Source: Leptothoe kymatousa TAU-MAC 1615 (GTDB lineage: Bacteria; Cyanobacteriota; Cyanobacteriia; Phormidesmidales; Phormidesmidaceae). From it: 64,000 nt of DNA. The notes beneath the pieces are model-generated. The model worked only from the letters and a program-made list of their open reading frames with translations, had not been told where the DNA came from and searched no databases. Each line of letters opens with the position of its first letter. The first letter of the stretch is position 1. A program made the translations under genes and the position numbers. Location: positions 565,067 to 629,066 of the forward strand of contig NZ_JADOER010000004.1 in the NCBI RefSeq assembly GCF_018739865.1, read 5' to 3'. This document shows, piece by piece, positions 46,841-55,613 of this stretch.

Positions 46841-48118
46841 TCAGTCAAAAATATTGCCAAAAAATTCAATGGTGTCCTTGAGGGCGGCTACAAAGCTGTC
46901 GATTTCAGCGTAGGTATTGTAAAAGTACAAACTGGCCCGGGCGGTGGAGTCGATATTGAGTAGGCGGTGCAGGGGCTGGGTGCAATGGTGTCCCGAGCGA
47001 ATGGCCACCCCAGCTTGGTCTAAAAGGGTGGATAGGTCCTGGGGGTGGAGATTTTGAACGGTGAATGTTGCGATCGCAGCCCGACCGCTGCCATCGGCAT
47101 TGGGCGGAGGGCCATACAGGGTGAGCTGCGGTAGCTGGGCCAGGGCATCATATAAATAACGGGTCAGCTGGTGCTCATACTGGGCAATGCGGTCCATGCC
47201 AATGCCCAGCAAGTAATCGACTGCGGCACCCAGCATAATCACTTCGGCAATGGCTGGGGTGCCCGCTTCAAATTTATGGGGCAGTTCGGCGTAGGTGGAG
47301 TGATCTAAGTAAACATCCTGGATCATTTCGCCCCCGCCTAAAAAGGGAGGCATGGCATTGAGGATATCTAACTTGCCATAGAGAAACCCAGCCCCGGTGG
47401 GACCACACATTTTATGGCCCGAGGCCACCAGCCAGTCGCAATCGATGGCCTGTACGTCCACCACCATGTGGGGGATGCTTTGGCAGGCGTCGATCAGAAC
47501 CTTTGCACCGTGGGCGTGGGCTAGTTTAGTGACGGCTTCAACGGGGTTGATGCAGCCCAAGGTATTGGACACATGGTTCATGGCCACTAGCTTGGTGCGA
47601 TCGCTAAGCAGTGACTGAAAATGCTCCAAATCAAAGGTTTGGGTCTCCGTCAGCTGCACATGCTTCAGCACCGCCCCGGTGCGCTGGGCTACGAGCTGCC
47701 AGGGCACCAAATTGCTGTGGTGCTCCATCACCGTCAAAATTACCTCATCCCCAGCCTGCAGGTTGTTCATGCCCCAGGCATAGGCCACTAAGTTAATGGC
47801 TTCACTCGCGTTGCGGGTAAAGACAATTTCGTCGCGGCTAGTGGCGTTGATAAACGCCGCCACCTTGTCGCGAGTGGCCTCATAGGCGGCGGTTGCCCGC
47901 GCGCTCAGGGCATGCACCCCCCGGTGAACATTGGCATTGTCCTGCTGGTAATAGTTGTTCAAGGCATTCAACACCACATGGGGTTTTTGTGATGTGGCCG
48001 CATTGTCAAAATACACCAGCGGCTTCCCATTCACCGTTTGATCCAAAATCGGAAAATCCGAACGGACCTCATCAGCGAGGGGTTTTGCCATTGTTAGAGT
48101 CATGCCTACACTGTCCAT
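46841..48118 (-). CDS. sufS: Cysteine desulfurase, SufS type
   Basis: The 425-residue PLP enzyme mobilises sulfur from cysteine for Fe-S assembly. The PLP lysine is in [18 protein letters not shown], and the persulfide cysteine is in [12 protein letters not shown]. The start ATG at 48118 overlaps the sufD end by 13 bases; the ATG at 48103 removes the overlap. It is the last gene of the suf operon. The length and the SGHxC context fit the SufS (group II) type. Confidence 0.95.
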   Translation of the reverse strand: MDSVGMTLTMAKPLADEVRSDFPILDQTVNGKPLVYFDNAATSQKPHVVLNALNNYYQQDNANVHRGVHALSARATAAYEATRDKVAAFINATSRDEIVFTRNASEAINLVAYAWGMNNLQAGDEVILTVMEHHSNLVPWQLVAQRTGAVLKHVQLTETQTFDLEHFQSLLSDRTKLVAMNHVSNTLGCINPVEAVTKLAHAHGAKVLIDACQSIPHMVVDVQAIDCDWLVASGHKMCGPTGAGFLYGKLDILNAMPPFLGGGEMIQDVYLDHSTYAELPHKFEAGTPAIAEVIMLGAAVDYLLGIGMDRIAQYEHQLTRYLYDALAQLPQLTLYGPPPNADGSGRAAIATFTVQNLHPQDLSTLLDQAGVAIRSGHHCTQPLHRLLNIDSTARASLYFYNTYAEIDSFVAALKDTIEFFGNIFD

Positions 48119-49392
48119 TGTTGAATGTACTGGGTCATACGCTCTCGCAGGGAAGCCACGCTCAGGGGCTCAATCATTTCCATGGCAAAGGCGTAAATAA
48201 GCAGCCGTTGGGCCTGATCGCGGTTAATGCCTCGACTTTGTAAGTAAAACAATTCGTCCGGTGCTAGCTGGCTAACGGTGGCACCGTGGGCACATTTCAC
48301 ATCGTCCGCCACAATATCTAGCTCGGGCTTCGTATCTACCCGTGATTTGGGCGACAGCAGCAGGTTGCGATTCAGCTGAGATGCATTGGTGAGCTGAGCC
48401 TGTTGCGGTACATAGACTTTGCCATTAAATACCCCATGGGACCGGTCGTCCATGATATTTTTCTGCAGCTGATTGGCAACTCCGTGGGGATGGTTCAGGG
48501 CCACTAAACTGTGGGTATCCGCTAGCTGTTTGTCCCCAATGGCGGTCAGGCCATTCAGGGTGGTTTCGGTCTGGGTCCCGGTTTGGTAAACCTCAATATT
48601 GTGTCGAGAAATTGATGCCCCAAAATTTAGGGTGGTGTTGCGATAACGACTGTCCCGAGCCTGAGAGATAGCGGTTTTGCCAATGTGAACCGCTTCTGTG
48701 GATTCCTGCTGGAGACGCAGATGGGTAATCTCGGCGTTATCGTGCACCCAAATTTCGCTGACGCTGTTGGTGAAGCTAGCCCCCACCCCGTGGAACTCTT
48801 CCACTAAGGTGGCCGCACTGCCGGATTCTGCAATCACCAAACAGCGGGGCTGCACCAGCAGCTGATGGCCCATGGTCAGGTAGATGAGCTGCAACGGCTG
48901 CTCTAGGACCGAATTTTTACCGATGCGCACAATGGCGGCATCGGTAAACCCTGCGGTGTTGAGGGCGGTGAATACTTCGTTGCCACCCTGAATTTGACCG
49001 AGTTCGTCAGGCAGGGTGCCCGTTTGGCTCAGTACCTGCACCGCTGGGGGCAATGTAGATAGGTCCTGGGCATAGGTGCCGTTAACAAATACGACACGGC
49101 CGCTAGCTTCACCCAAGGTGAGAGTTTGTAGCAGGTCTGTAGCCTGGGCCAAGGTGGCCCCGTCCATGGTGGGGGCGGCTTGAAACGGCACCGCTAACAT
49201 CGAAGATAGATCGGTGAACCGCCACTCTTCATCTCGGTTGGAGGGAAATGTGCGTTCTTGCACCAGGGCACGGGCCGTAGCCCTTAGAGACGCTAGGGAT
49301 AGGGAAGAACCCTCGGCGGCTAAGGTGGCCTGGTTTAACAAGTCTGCCAGGTAGCGATCGCGTTGAACAACGGCTGTGGAGGTTGCGCTCAT
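48106..49392 (-). CDS. sufD: Fe-S cluster assembly scaffold SufD
   Basis: I choose the ATG at 49392 ([19 protein letters not shown]), which overlaps the sufC stop in the compact ATGA form; the longer start at 49422 would lie inside sufC. The 428-residue product has the SufBD beta-helix core: NKVYVPQQ-type repeats ([19 protein letters not shown]) and [22 protein letters not shown]. It pairs with SufB and the ATPase SufC. Translational coupling with sufC is likely. Confidence 0.95.
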   Translation of the reverse strand: MSATSTAVVQRDRYLADLLNQATLAAEGSSLSLASLRATARALVQERTFPSNRDEEWRFTDLSSMLAVPFQAAPTMDGATLAQATDLLQTLTLGEASGRVVFVNGTYAQDLSTLPPAVQVLSQTGTLPDELGQIQGGNEVFTALNTAGFTDAAIVRIGKNSVLEQPLQLIYLTMGHQLLVQPRCLVIAESGSAATLVEEFHGVGASFTNSVSEIWVHDNAEITHLRLQQESTEAVHIGKTAISQARDSRYRNTTLNFGASISRHNIEVYQTGTQTETTLNGLTAIGDKQLADTHSLVALNHPHGVANQLQKNIMDDRSHGVFNGKVYVPQQAQLTNASQLNRNLLLSPKSRVDTKPELDIVADDVKCAHGATVSQLAPDELFYLQSRGINRDQAQRLLIYAFAMEMIEPLSVASLRERMTQYIQQWTV

Positions 49393-50171
49393 GATGCCAC
49401 CGCCTGCTCTTCTAACAGCCACTCATACCCCTTCGCTTCTAACGCTAGGGCCAACTCACGGCTACCGGTCTTAATAATGTGCCCGTCGCACATGACATGG
49501 ACATAGTCGGGCACGATGTAGTTCAGTAACCGCTGGTAGTGGGTGATCACCAAATTGGCGCTGTTGGGGGTAGCCAGTTTGTTCACCCCTTCAGCCACGG
49601 TCTTAAGGGCGTCAATGTCTAAACCAGAGTCGGTTTCGTCCAAAATCGCTAGGCTGGGCTCCAGCAGCGCCATCTGCAAAATCTCGTTGCGCTTTTTCTC
49701 ACCGCCGGAAAAGCCTTCGTTGACGCTGCGGTCCAGAAAACTCACATTCATTTTAACGATTTCCGTTTTCTCTTCGATCAGATCGTCGAAGTCGAATACG
49801 TCAATCTCCTCTTCGCCCCGTGCCTTCCGGTGAGCGTTGTAGGCTACCCGCAAAAACTCTCGGTTACTCACGCCGGGAATCTCCAAAGGATACTGAAATG
49901 CTAGAAAGACACCGGCGGTTGCCCGCTCGTGGGGTTCTAGCTCAGAGATATCCTGGCCATTAAACTCAATGGTGCCGCTGGTGACTTCATAGTCTGGATG
50001 GCCCGCCAGCACCTTAGAAAAAGTACTCTTGCCAGATCCGTTCAGGCCCATAATGGCATGGATTTCACCAGCCTTAACCTCCAGGTTAAGACCTTTGAGA
50101 ATCTCGATGCCGTCCACGCTGGCGTGTAGGTCCTTAACGGAGAGAATAGTTTTTGCGTCTGGATTAATCAT
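49389..50171 (-). CDS. sufC: Fe-S assembly ATPase SufC
   Basis: The 260-residue ABC-type ATPase has Walker [18 protein letters not shown], the signature [20 protein letters not shown], Walker [14 protein letters not shown], and the H-loop VITHYQR. It lacks membrane domains, as expected for SufC, and drives the SufBCD complex. It lies 38 bases downstream of sufB and overlaps sufD by four bases. Confidence 0.97.
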   Translation of the reverse strand: MINPDAKTILSVKDLHASVDGIEILKGLNLEVKAGEIHAIMGLNGSGKSTFSKVLAGHPDYEVTSGTIEFNGQDISELEPHERATAGVFLAFQYPLEIPGVSNREFLRVAYNAHRKARGEEEIDVFDFDDLIEEKTEIVKMNVSFLDRSVNEGFSGGEKKRNEILQMALLEPSLAILDETDSGLDIDALKTVAEGVNKLATPNSANLVITHYQRLLNYIVPDYVHVMCDGHIIKTGSRELALALEAKGYEWLLEEQAVAS

Positions 50172-50209
50172 CTAGGGGTGGATTAGAACGTAGTCTTGGG
50201 GTTAATGGA

Positions 50210-51646
50210 TTAGCCAACAGAATTTTCGAGCTTCAGCGCTAGCAGCTTGTCCGCTTCAGCGGCAAACTCCATGGGTAGCTTGTTGAAGACATCGCGACAA
50301 AAACCGCTGATCAGCATGGAAATTGCATCCTCAGGGGAAATTCCTCGCTGGGCAAAGTAGAATAGCTGGTCCTCACCGATTTTGGAGGTGGATGCTTCGT
50401 GCTCTACCTGGCCAGTGTTGTTCTGAACTTGAATGTAGGGATAGGTATTGGCGTTGGACGTATCCCCAATCAACATGGAGTCGCATTGGGAATAGTTGCG
50501 GGCATTCTCGGCCTTGGGGTTAACCTTTACGAGGCCACGGTAGCTGTTTTTCGAATTACCGGCGGAAATCCCTTTGGAAATGATGGTGCTGCGGGTGTTT
50601 TTGCCCACATGAATCATTTTGGTGCCCGTGTCCGCCTGCTGCATGTTGTTGGTTAGGGCCACAGAATAAAACTCACCGACGGAGTTATCGCCCACCAACA
50701 CACAGCTGGGATACTTCCAGGTAATGGCGGACCCTGTTTCCACCTGGGTCCAAGAGATTTTAGAGTTCTTGCCAGAACATAGGCCGCGCTTGGTGACAAA
50801 GTTGTAAATACCACCCTTGCCGTCCTTGTCTCCCGCAAACCAGTTTTGCACCGTGGAGTAATTGATCTTGGCATCGTCTAGGGCCACTAGCTCTACCACC
50901 GCTGCGTGCAGCTGATTGCTGTCGTACATGGGGGCTGTGCAGCCTTCGAGGTACGTAACCGAGCTGCCCTTGTCGGCCACCACCAGGGTGCGCTCAAACT
51001 GGCCCGAGTCGCCATTATTAATCCTGAAGTAGGTGGACAGGTCCATGGGACACTGGGTGTTTTCAGGAATATATACAAAAGAGCCATCGCTAAAGACGGC
51101 GGCATTGAGGGCCGTAAAGTAGTTGTCTGCCGAGGGCACAACGCTGCCTAAATACTTCTGAATTAGTTCAGGATGCTCTTGGACGGCTTCTGAAATGGAG
51201 CAGAAGATAATGCCGTGCTCAGCCAGCTCTTCTTTGAAAGTGGTACCAATGGAAACGCTGTCAAATACGGCATCCACCGCCACATTGCTCAGACGCTTTT
51301 GCTCTGAAAGGGGCAGACCCAATTTTTCAAAGGTGGCCAGAATTTCGGGATCTACTTCATCTAGGCTCTTCAGCTTCTCACTTTGCTTAGGCGCAGAGTA
51401 GTAGATGATGTCCTGATAGTTGATCGGTTCGTAGTTCACATTTGGCCATGTGGGCTCGGCCATTTTGAGCCACTGCCGGTAGGCCTTCAGTCGGAACTCC
51501 AACATAAACTCCGGCTCGTTCTTTTTTTGAGAGATTAACCGAATAATGTCCTCGCTTAATCCCCGAGGGATAACGTCGGACTCTACGTCGGTAACAAATC
51601 CGTACTTATAGGGCTGGCTAACAACGGATTGAACGCTAGTGCTCAT
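50210..51646 (-). CDS. sufB: Fe-S cluster assembly scaffold SufB
   Basis: The 478-residue protein is the central cluster-building scaffold. Characteristic segments are [38 protein letters not shown] and [18 protein letters not shown], the conserved CSG-type loop ([20 protein letters not shown]), and [20 protein letters not shown] with the catalytic Glu/Cys context. Length fits the family. It begins the sufBCDS block, with ftrC about 100 bases upstream on the same strand. Confidence 0.96.
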   Translation of the reverse strand: MSTSVQSVVSQPYKYGFVTDVESDVIPRGLSEDIIRLISQKKNEPEFMLEFRLKAYRQWLKMAEPTWPNVNYEPINYQDIIYYSAPKQSEKLKSLDEVDPEILATFEKLGLPLSEQKRLSNVAVDAVFDSVSIGTTFKEELAEHGIIFCSISEAVQEHPELIQKYLGSVVPSADNYFTALNAAVFSDGSFVYIPENTQCPMDLSTYFRINNGDSGQFERTLVVADKGSSVTYLEGCTAPMYDSNQLHAAVVELVALDDAKINYSTVQNWFAGDKDGKGGIYNFVTKRGLCSGKNSKISWTQVETGSAITWKYPSCVLVGDNSVGEFYSVALTNNMQQADTGTKMIHVGKNTRSTIISKGISAGNSKNSYRGLVKVNPKAENARNYSQCDSMLIGDTSNANTYPYIQVQNNTGQVEHEASTSKIGEDQLFYFAQRGISPEDAISMLISGFCRDVFNKLPMEFAAEADKLLALKLENSVG

Positions 51647-51743
51647 GGTTTAACCGGAGAGGTTGGAAGAGATGGGTGAACAAACTGAATGGGAAGCCTC
51701 GGTCGGCCCTAGTGAATGACTAGAGCCCTGGCATTGGATGGGA

Positions 51744-52103
51744 CTAGTACTTGTTAGTTTCTGTACGAATGCGGTCGAAGGAAATTTCTTGATCCTTACC
51801 GGCAAAGTCGTTTTCTTCGGTTAAGAACAGCATGCAATGGCATTCCCGGCGTTCCTGCATGGGTACGCAGGGGCAGTTCCAATAGGTGCTCTTGACTTCA
51901 GCTTCTTTGTCTTCGTAGTGGCGGCAGGGACATAGGGGAGAACCAAAATCATCCTTATGCTTGGCTAAACCCTCAAGCACCACGGACGTTACACCGAGGT
52001 CAGCACAAAAATAGGTGCCGGTGCGCTTGGCATAGCTTTGGGCAAAATTCCGCATCAGCTCAAGATTCTTATCGCTGGCCTGTGTGGGTTTACTTAAGGT
52101 CAT
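51744..52103 (-). CDS. ftrC: Ferredoxin:thioredoxin reductase catalytic subunit
   Basis: From the ATG at 52103 (MTLSKPTQASDKNLEL) the protein is 119 residues. An upstream start at 52154 would overlap a SufR-type operator and is rejected. It contains the six FTR cysteines in the CPC, CPC and CHC motifs: Cys58/60, Cys77/79 and Cys88/90 (plus an extra Cys33). These hold the [4Fe-4S] cluster and the redox disulfide that pass electrons from ferredoxin to thioredoxin. That pathway activates PRK and GAPDH in the light. The gene precedes sufB on the same strand and divergent from sufR, so it is probably controlled with suf. Confidence 0.96.
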   Translation of the reverse strand: MTLSKPTQASDKNLELMRNFAQSYAKRTGTYFCADLGVTSVVLEGLAKHKDDFGSPLCPCRHYEDKEAEVKSTYWNCPCVPMQERRECHCMLFLTEENDFAGKDQEISFDRIRTETNKY

Positions 52104-52143
52104 GGGTGAATGGGGGTGCTGAGACAACCAGATGATTCTATAA

Positions 52144-52167
52144 TTAAACAACACACAGGTTGCTTAA
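52144..52167. promoter_or_regulatory. Perfect SufR-type operator 1
   Basis: The site contains CAAC-N6-GTTG (CAACACACAGGTTG at 52149-52162), flanked by TTAA on both sides. This matches the inverted repeat reported for SufR in cyanobacteria. It lies upstream of ftrC. Confidence 0.85.
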
Positions 52168-52194
52168 CTCTTTAAAGAGTAATCGAGCTGGCAG

Positions 52195-52222
52195 ACTTTA
52201 GCAACACATATGTTGTTAAAGT
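52195..52222. promoter_or_regulatory. Perfect SufR-type operator 2
   Basis: CAACACATATGTTG (52202-52215) is a perfect CAAC-N6-GTTG inverted repeat, and the palindrome extends through ACTTTA/TAAAGT arms for 28 bases with few mismatches. It lies 60 bases upstream of sufR. Confidence 0.85.
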
Positions 52223-52281
52223 AGGAGCAGTTAGTTTTACTGTTAACAGTTTGTAATATTGCGATCGCAATTTCAGGGCCG

Positions 52282-52917
52282 ATGACGTCAGTGCAGCAGC
52301 CATCCACCAAGGACGATATCCTTCAGTTTTTGTTGAAATCTAGCCAAGCAACGGCGCAAAAACTGGCGGCTAGTTTAGGGGTTAGCCCCCAAGCGATTCG
52401 ACGTCATTTAAAAGATTTGCAAGCCGAAGGGCTAGTCGAGCACCAGGTAGTGCAGTCCGGCATGGGGCGCCCCAACTATATCTATCAGCTCAGCGCTAAG
52501 GGCCGCGACCGGTTTCCCTCCCAGTACGACCAGTTTGCCGTTTCCCTGCTGGATACGATTGCCGAAGACTTGGGGGCAGAGCAAGTGGGTGCCCTCCTGC
52601 GACACCAGTGGCAGCGCAAAGCCCAACACTATTACGCAACCCTGGGAAATGGCCCATTGCCCGAACGGGTGCAACAGCTGGTAGCCCTGCGCCAGGCCGA
52701 AGGGTACATGTCTGAATTACACACGGGCGATGACGACGATACATATATCATCACCGAATATAACTGTGCAATTTCCCAGGTTGCCGAATCCTATCCGGCC
52801 GTATGTGGCCATGAGTTAGCCATGTTTGCCGTTGCCTTGCCCGACTGCCAGGTGGAACGTACCCACTGGTTAGTCAGGGGGGAAAATCTATGTGGTTATA
52901 AAATTCGCAAAAAATAG
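52282..52917 (+). CDS. sufR: SufR iron-sulfur-dependent repressor
   Basis: The 211-residue regulator has an N-terminal winged helix (KDDILQFLLKSSQATAQKLA, then VSPQAIRRHLKDLQAEGLVE). The C-terminal region has four cysteines, Cys162, Cys175, Cys189 and Cys204, in the cluster-binding pattern of cyanobacterial SufR. The cluster-bearing form represses the suf operon, and loss of the cluster releases it. The divergent position from ftrC-suf and the two perfect operators support this function. Confidence 0.95.
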   Translation: MTSVQQPSTKDDILQFLLKSSQATAQKLAASLGVSPQAIRRHLKDLQAEGLVEHQVVQSGMGRPNYIYQLSAKGRDRFPSQYDQFAVSLLDTIAEDLGAEQVGALLRHQWQRKAQHYYATLGNGPLPERVQQLVALRQAEGYMSELHTGDDDDTYIITEYNCAISQVAESYPAVCGHELAMFAVALPDCQVERTHWLVRGENLCGYKIRKK

Positions 52918-52984
52918 CGGGTGTCGGAGTGCTGCAATCGCCCCTGCATACTTTATATTCCTATTGTCCCACTGGCAGAATTCT

Positions 52985-53275
52985 ATGTTTGACCAAACCC
53001 TTCAGTTTTTGACGCCGGAAGAGTCTGCCGATGTGGATAAAGCCCTATTGACCACACCGGAAAAATTTTTGACCCGGTTGACCCTATCCACCGCCAAGCT
53101 GCTTGCCTTTATTGCTAAAGATTTGGGCACTTCCGTCGATGCCCTCACCAATGAGCAAATTATTCAATGGTTTGAGGCCGACTCTAAACGCAAGCAACAA
53201 CAAGGGGTTAATGCTTCTGTATTGAAGTGGGATCCACGGAACTTAGAGGATTTGGCAGCCGACAACGAAACCTAA
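52985..53275 (+). CDS. Small hypothetical protein (96 aa)
   Basis: I choose the ATG at 52985 (MFDQTLQFLTPEESADVDKA). The protein is soluble and helical (KFLTRLTLSTAKLLAFIAKD, then NEQIIQWFEADSKRKQQQG), with no membrane segments. It is not recognised. Translation from 52892 would overlap the end of sufR. It may be cotranscribed with sufR, being 67 bases downstream. Confidence 0.6.
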   Translation: MFDQTLQFLTPEESADVDKALLTTPEKFLTRLTLSTAKLLAFIAKDLGTSVDALTNEQIIQWFEADSKRKQQQGVNASVLKWDPRNLEDLAADNET

Positions 53276-53302
53276 GGGCTTCTATTTGATCACACCTTGG
53301 AT

Positions 53303-53330
53303 CACAAAATCACACAAAATCACACAAAAC
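53303..53330. repeat. Short tandem repeat (CACACAAAAT-type, three units)
   Basis: Three near-identical 10-base units ending in AAAAT or AAAAC occur directly after the 96-aa gene. They are probably slippage products. Confidence 0.7.
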
Positions 53331-53453
53331 GGGAACTGTTCTAGCTTTAAGACAGTCACAATAAACATGAACGGCAGACGCTTGTGATTTATGAGTGTGG
53401 CTGTCAGCCATGGGCACGCTATAGATTGCAAGCTGTCGACTGTGTGAAGGCTC

Positions 53454-53852
53454 GTGGAATTTATCAACATGATGTTAACTAGGCAAGTAACTAGCTCTGC
53501 GGATGAGCTCTATAAAGATGCTCGGATTCGTTGGGCAAAGGCAATTAAGTGCTGTATTTACGACAATGAAGACATGATTTGTCGGGTGATGGGTCTGCTG
53601 GAGCAGGCCAGGGAGCAAAACCCTAGTCACGTTAGAACCCTGGTGCTTTTAAGCGATCTCCTTATGGAGTTGGGGGTTGCTGACGAGGCCATGGATGTGG
53701 TGGACTCATTGCTTTCGATAGAACCCAACAACCGCACCCATATCCGTAAAAAGCAATTGCTGCGGCAAATGCAGGCCAGACCCAATGAAGATAATCGTGA
53801 AGCGATGCGTGACTTTGTGGAATCTCGGTGGACCAGAACCAATGACTGGTAG
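53454..53852 (+). CDS. Small TPR-like protein (132 aa)
   Basis: The protein has helical repeats resembling one or two TPR units (VRTLVLLSDLLMELGVADEA and MICRVMGLLEQAREQNPSH). There is no signal peptide. The start is GTG at 53454 with GAAGG nearby, or the ATG at 53469. The C-terminus is charged (RDFVESRWTRTNDW). The function is unknown. A cruciform-like terminator follows. Confidence 0.65.
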   Translation: MEFINMMLTRQVTSSADELYKDARIRWAKAIKCCIYDNEDMICRVMGLLEQAREQNPSHVRTLVLLSDLLMELGVADEAMDVVDSLLSIEPNNRTHIRKKQLLRQMQARPNEDNREAMRDFVESRWTRTNDW

Positions 53853-53902
53853 GTGTCCTGATGCCCAGATCAGCGTCTGACGCGCTAAATTAGTTCATAT
53901 TT

Positions 53903-53965
53903 AAACAATGCCCATAGCTGAAAACACCCATATGGGTCGCTGCAGCTATGGGCATTGTTTTTGGC
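53903..53965 (+). terminator. Strong terminator with nested hairpin
   Basis: Perfect 18-bp arms at 53903-53920 and 53943-53960 enclose a nested ACCCATATGGGT palindrome. A T run follows. Confidence 0.8.
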
Positions 53966-54100
53966 GTATTGGATAAAAACTATCCCTAGTGCGGCGTCAA
54001 CGCTAGAAGTTGGGCCTAAATCTTCGATTTCGTGAACCCCTGGCATCCCGTGTCTTAGGAGATGCAGGGAGTTTCCATGGCAAGGGCTGGAGCCGTCCGG

Positions 54101-55354
54101 TCAATCGTGAATATTGCCATCGGGCATAATTGCCCCCGTGAGTCTGGCGGCGGTGAGTTTAACCATGACCTTATTGCCGTAGCCCACAACTGCGCCGCTG
54201 AGGTCTGCGCCGCTGAGGTCTGCGCCGCTGAGATCGGCCCCCACCAGGTTTGCTTCCCGTAGGTTTGCGTGGCTTAGGTTTGCCTGCAGCAGGTTTGCGC
54301 GGAAGAGCTTGGCTTTGTGCAGGTTCGCCTGATTCAGGTTCACCTTGTGCAAAAAAGCATCGCTGAGGTCGGCCCCTTCCAAGTTGGCTTTGCTAAGGTT
54401 GCGCCCCGAAAAATCCTTTTCTTTGAGATTGGCCCCTTTAAAGTCGGCCCCTTCTAAATCCGGTTGTCTATAGGGGGCGGGGGACTGGGGTGGCCGGTAG
54501 GCCGTATTTTGGGGGACTTGGTAGATATAGTCGGCATAGCCGTCACTTTTAGGCTGGGGCACAGTGCTATATGGCCGATAGGCACTGCTGTGGCCGTTAT
54601 TGCGCTGGCTGCGGCTAGTCGAGGGGCTGTGGGAAACACCTTGGCCCGCACTGGAGGGGCTGCTGTTGGGCGATGTTGGCCTGTGGTTCTGATGGCTATT
54701 GGCGGTGGAAGATTTGGCGGTGGAGGAGTTTGAGCTAGAGGAGTTTGAGCTAGAGGAGTTTGAGCTAGAGGAGTTTGAGCTAGGGGAGTTTGAGCTAGGG
54801 GATGGAGATGAGGTGGGTTTTGCAGAGGATGCCCGAGGCGATGATGGCTGAGGGGGGGCTGACCCATTGGCAGCCGATTTTTTTTCTGGGGATTTGTAGG
54901 GTGGGCGCGAGCTGTAGCTTTGGGTGTTGGGTTGGCTTTGACGGTGAAAGGGAGAGTGGCCGTTGGGGGGAGCTGCTGTTTTGGCGTTAGGGGAGCTGCC
55001 GTTGGCGGCGCCGGTGTAGGTACTGCTTTGGGGTTGGGTATGTTCACCTTGGCTGTAGGCGCTGTAGGAGCGATACCGCCGTTTTCCGTAGCGTTCGGGG
55101 TTGTACTTACTGGCTTTAGGCTGTCCTACGGCAGCTTTTGGGCTGCCGTGCCGCAGATACTGCTTCAGACGACTGCGGGCCTCATTGAGGAGTTTGAGTT
55201 TGTCTTGGGCTTTATCGCGTAGCCGTGAGTTATCGGCCGGAATCCGATCGGGATGCCAGATGAACACAAGGTCCTTGTAGGCCTGGTTAACATCTTCAAG
55301 GGACGCTCCGGGCTCTAACTCCAGTACGGTATAGGCTTTCGCGATATCGTCCAT
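54101..55354 (-). CDS. J-domain and pentapeptide-repeat fusion protein
   Basis: The 417-residue protein begins with a J domain (AYTVLELEPGASLEDVNQAY, FIWHPDRIPAD, with the HPD at about residues 34-36), which would recruit an Hsp70. The middle, about residues 80-270, is Ser/Asn/Pro-rich with perfect short repeats (PSSNSSSSN units), likely disordered. The C-terminus is a pentapeptide-repeat helix (DFKGANL, NLEGADLSDAFL, ADLSGADLSGADL). This domain fusion is known in cyanobacteria but poorly studied. The disordered linker arises from a 15-bp tandem repeat. Confidence 0.85.
   Translation of the reverse strand: MDDIAKAYTVLELEPGASLEDVNQAYKDLVFIWHPDRIPADNSRLRDKAQDKLKLLNEARSRLKQYLRHGSPKAAVGQPKASKYNPERYGKRRYRSYSAYSQGEHTQPQSSTYTGAANGSSPNAKTAAPPNGHSPFHRQSQPNTQSYSSRPPYKSPEKKSAANGSAPPQPSSPRASSAKPTSSPSPSSNSPSSNSSSSNSSSSNSSSSNSSTAKSSTANSHQNHRPTSPNSSPSSAGQGVSHSPSTSRSQRNNGHSSAYRPYSTVPQPKSDGYADYIYQVPQNTAYRPPQSPAPYRQPDLEGADFKGANLKEKDFSGRNLSKANLEGADLSDAFLHKVNLNQANLHKAKLFRANLLQANLSHANLREANLVGADLSGADLSGADLSGAVVGYGNKVMVKLTAARLTGAIMPDGNIHD
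54726..54800 (-). repeat. Five 15-bp tandem repeats within the J-domain gene
   Basis: Units of GAGTTTGAGCTAG(A/G)G start at 54726 and recur every 15 bases. On the coding strand they give Ser/Asn-rich pentapeptides. Being a multiple of three, they keep the frame. Confidence 0.95.
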
Positions 55355-55613
55355 AGGTAGAGTTATACGAATGATGACGGGGCGGCAATGGGAGGGAGAC
55401 GATGGGCGCGACGGGTGGAAAAATAAGGCTGTTTTATCGTCACGTGAATCAAGGGCCTTGGTACGAGACCAGTGGGCAATGTATGCCGATTATGGCGACT
55501 GGTGTTGCTTCTTGGCAAAGAACCTCCAATTACCTTAAGGGTCTATTCTAATTTCGTAGAAAACTTAAGGCTCTATTGCGTTTCCTTACGGAAAAGGATG
55601 ATTTCGCAACAAA

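Noticed and set aside
54454..55047. 197-aa reverse-strand reading frame rich in Pro and Ala
   Set aside because: It overlaps the J-domain/pentapeptide gene in another frame and owes its length to the low-complexity repeats. The real product has recognisable domains.
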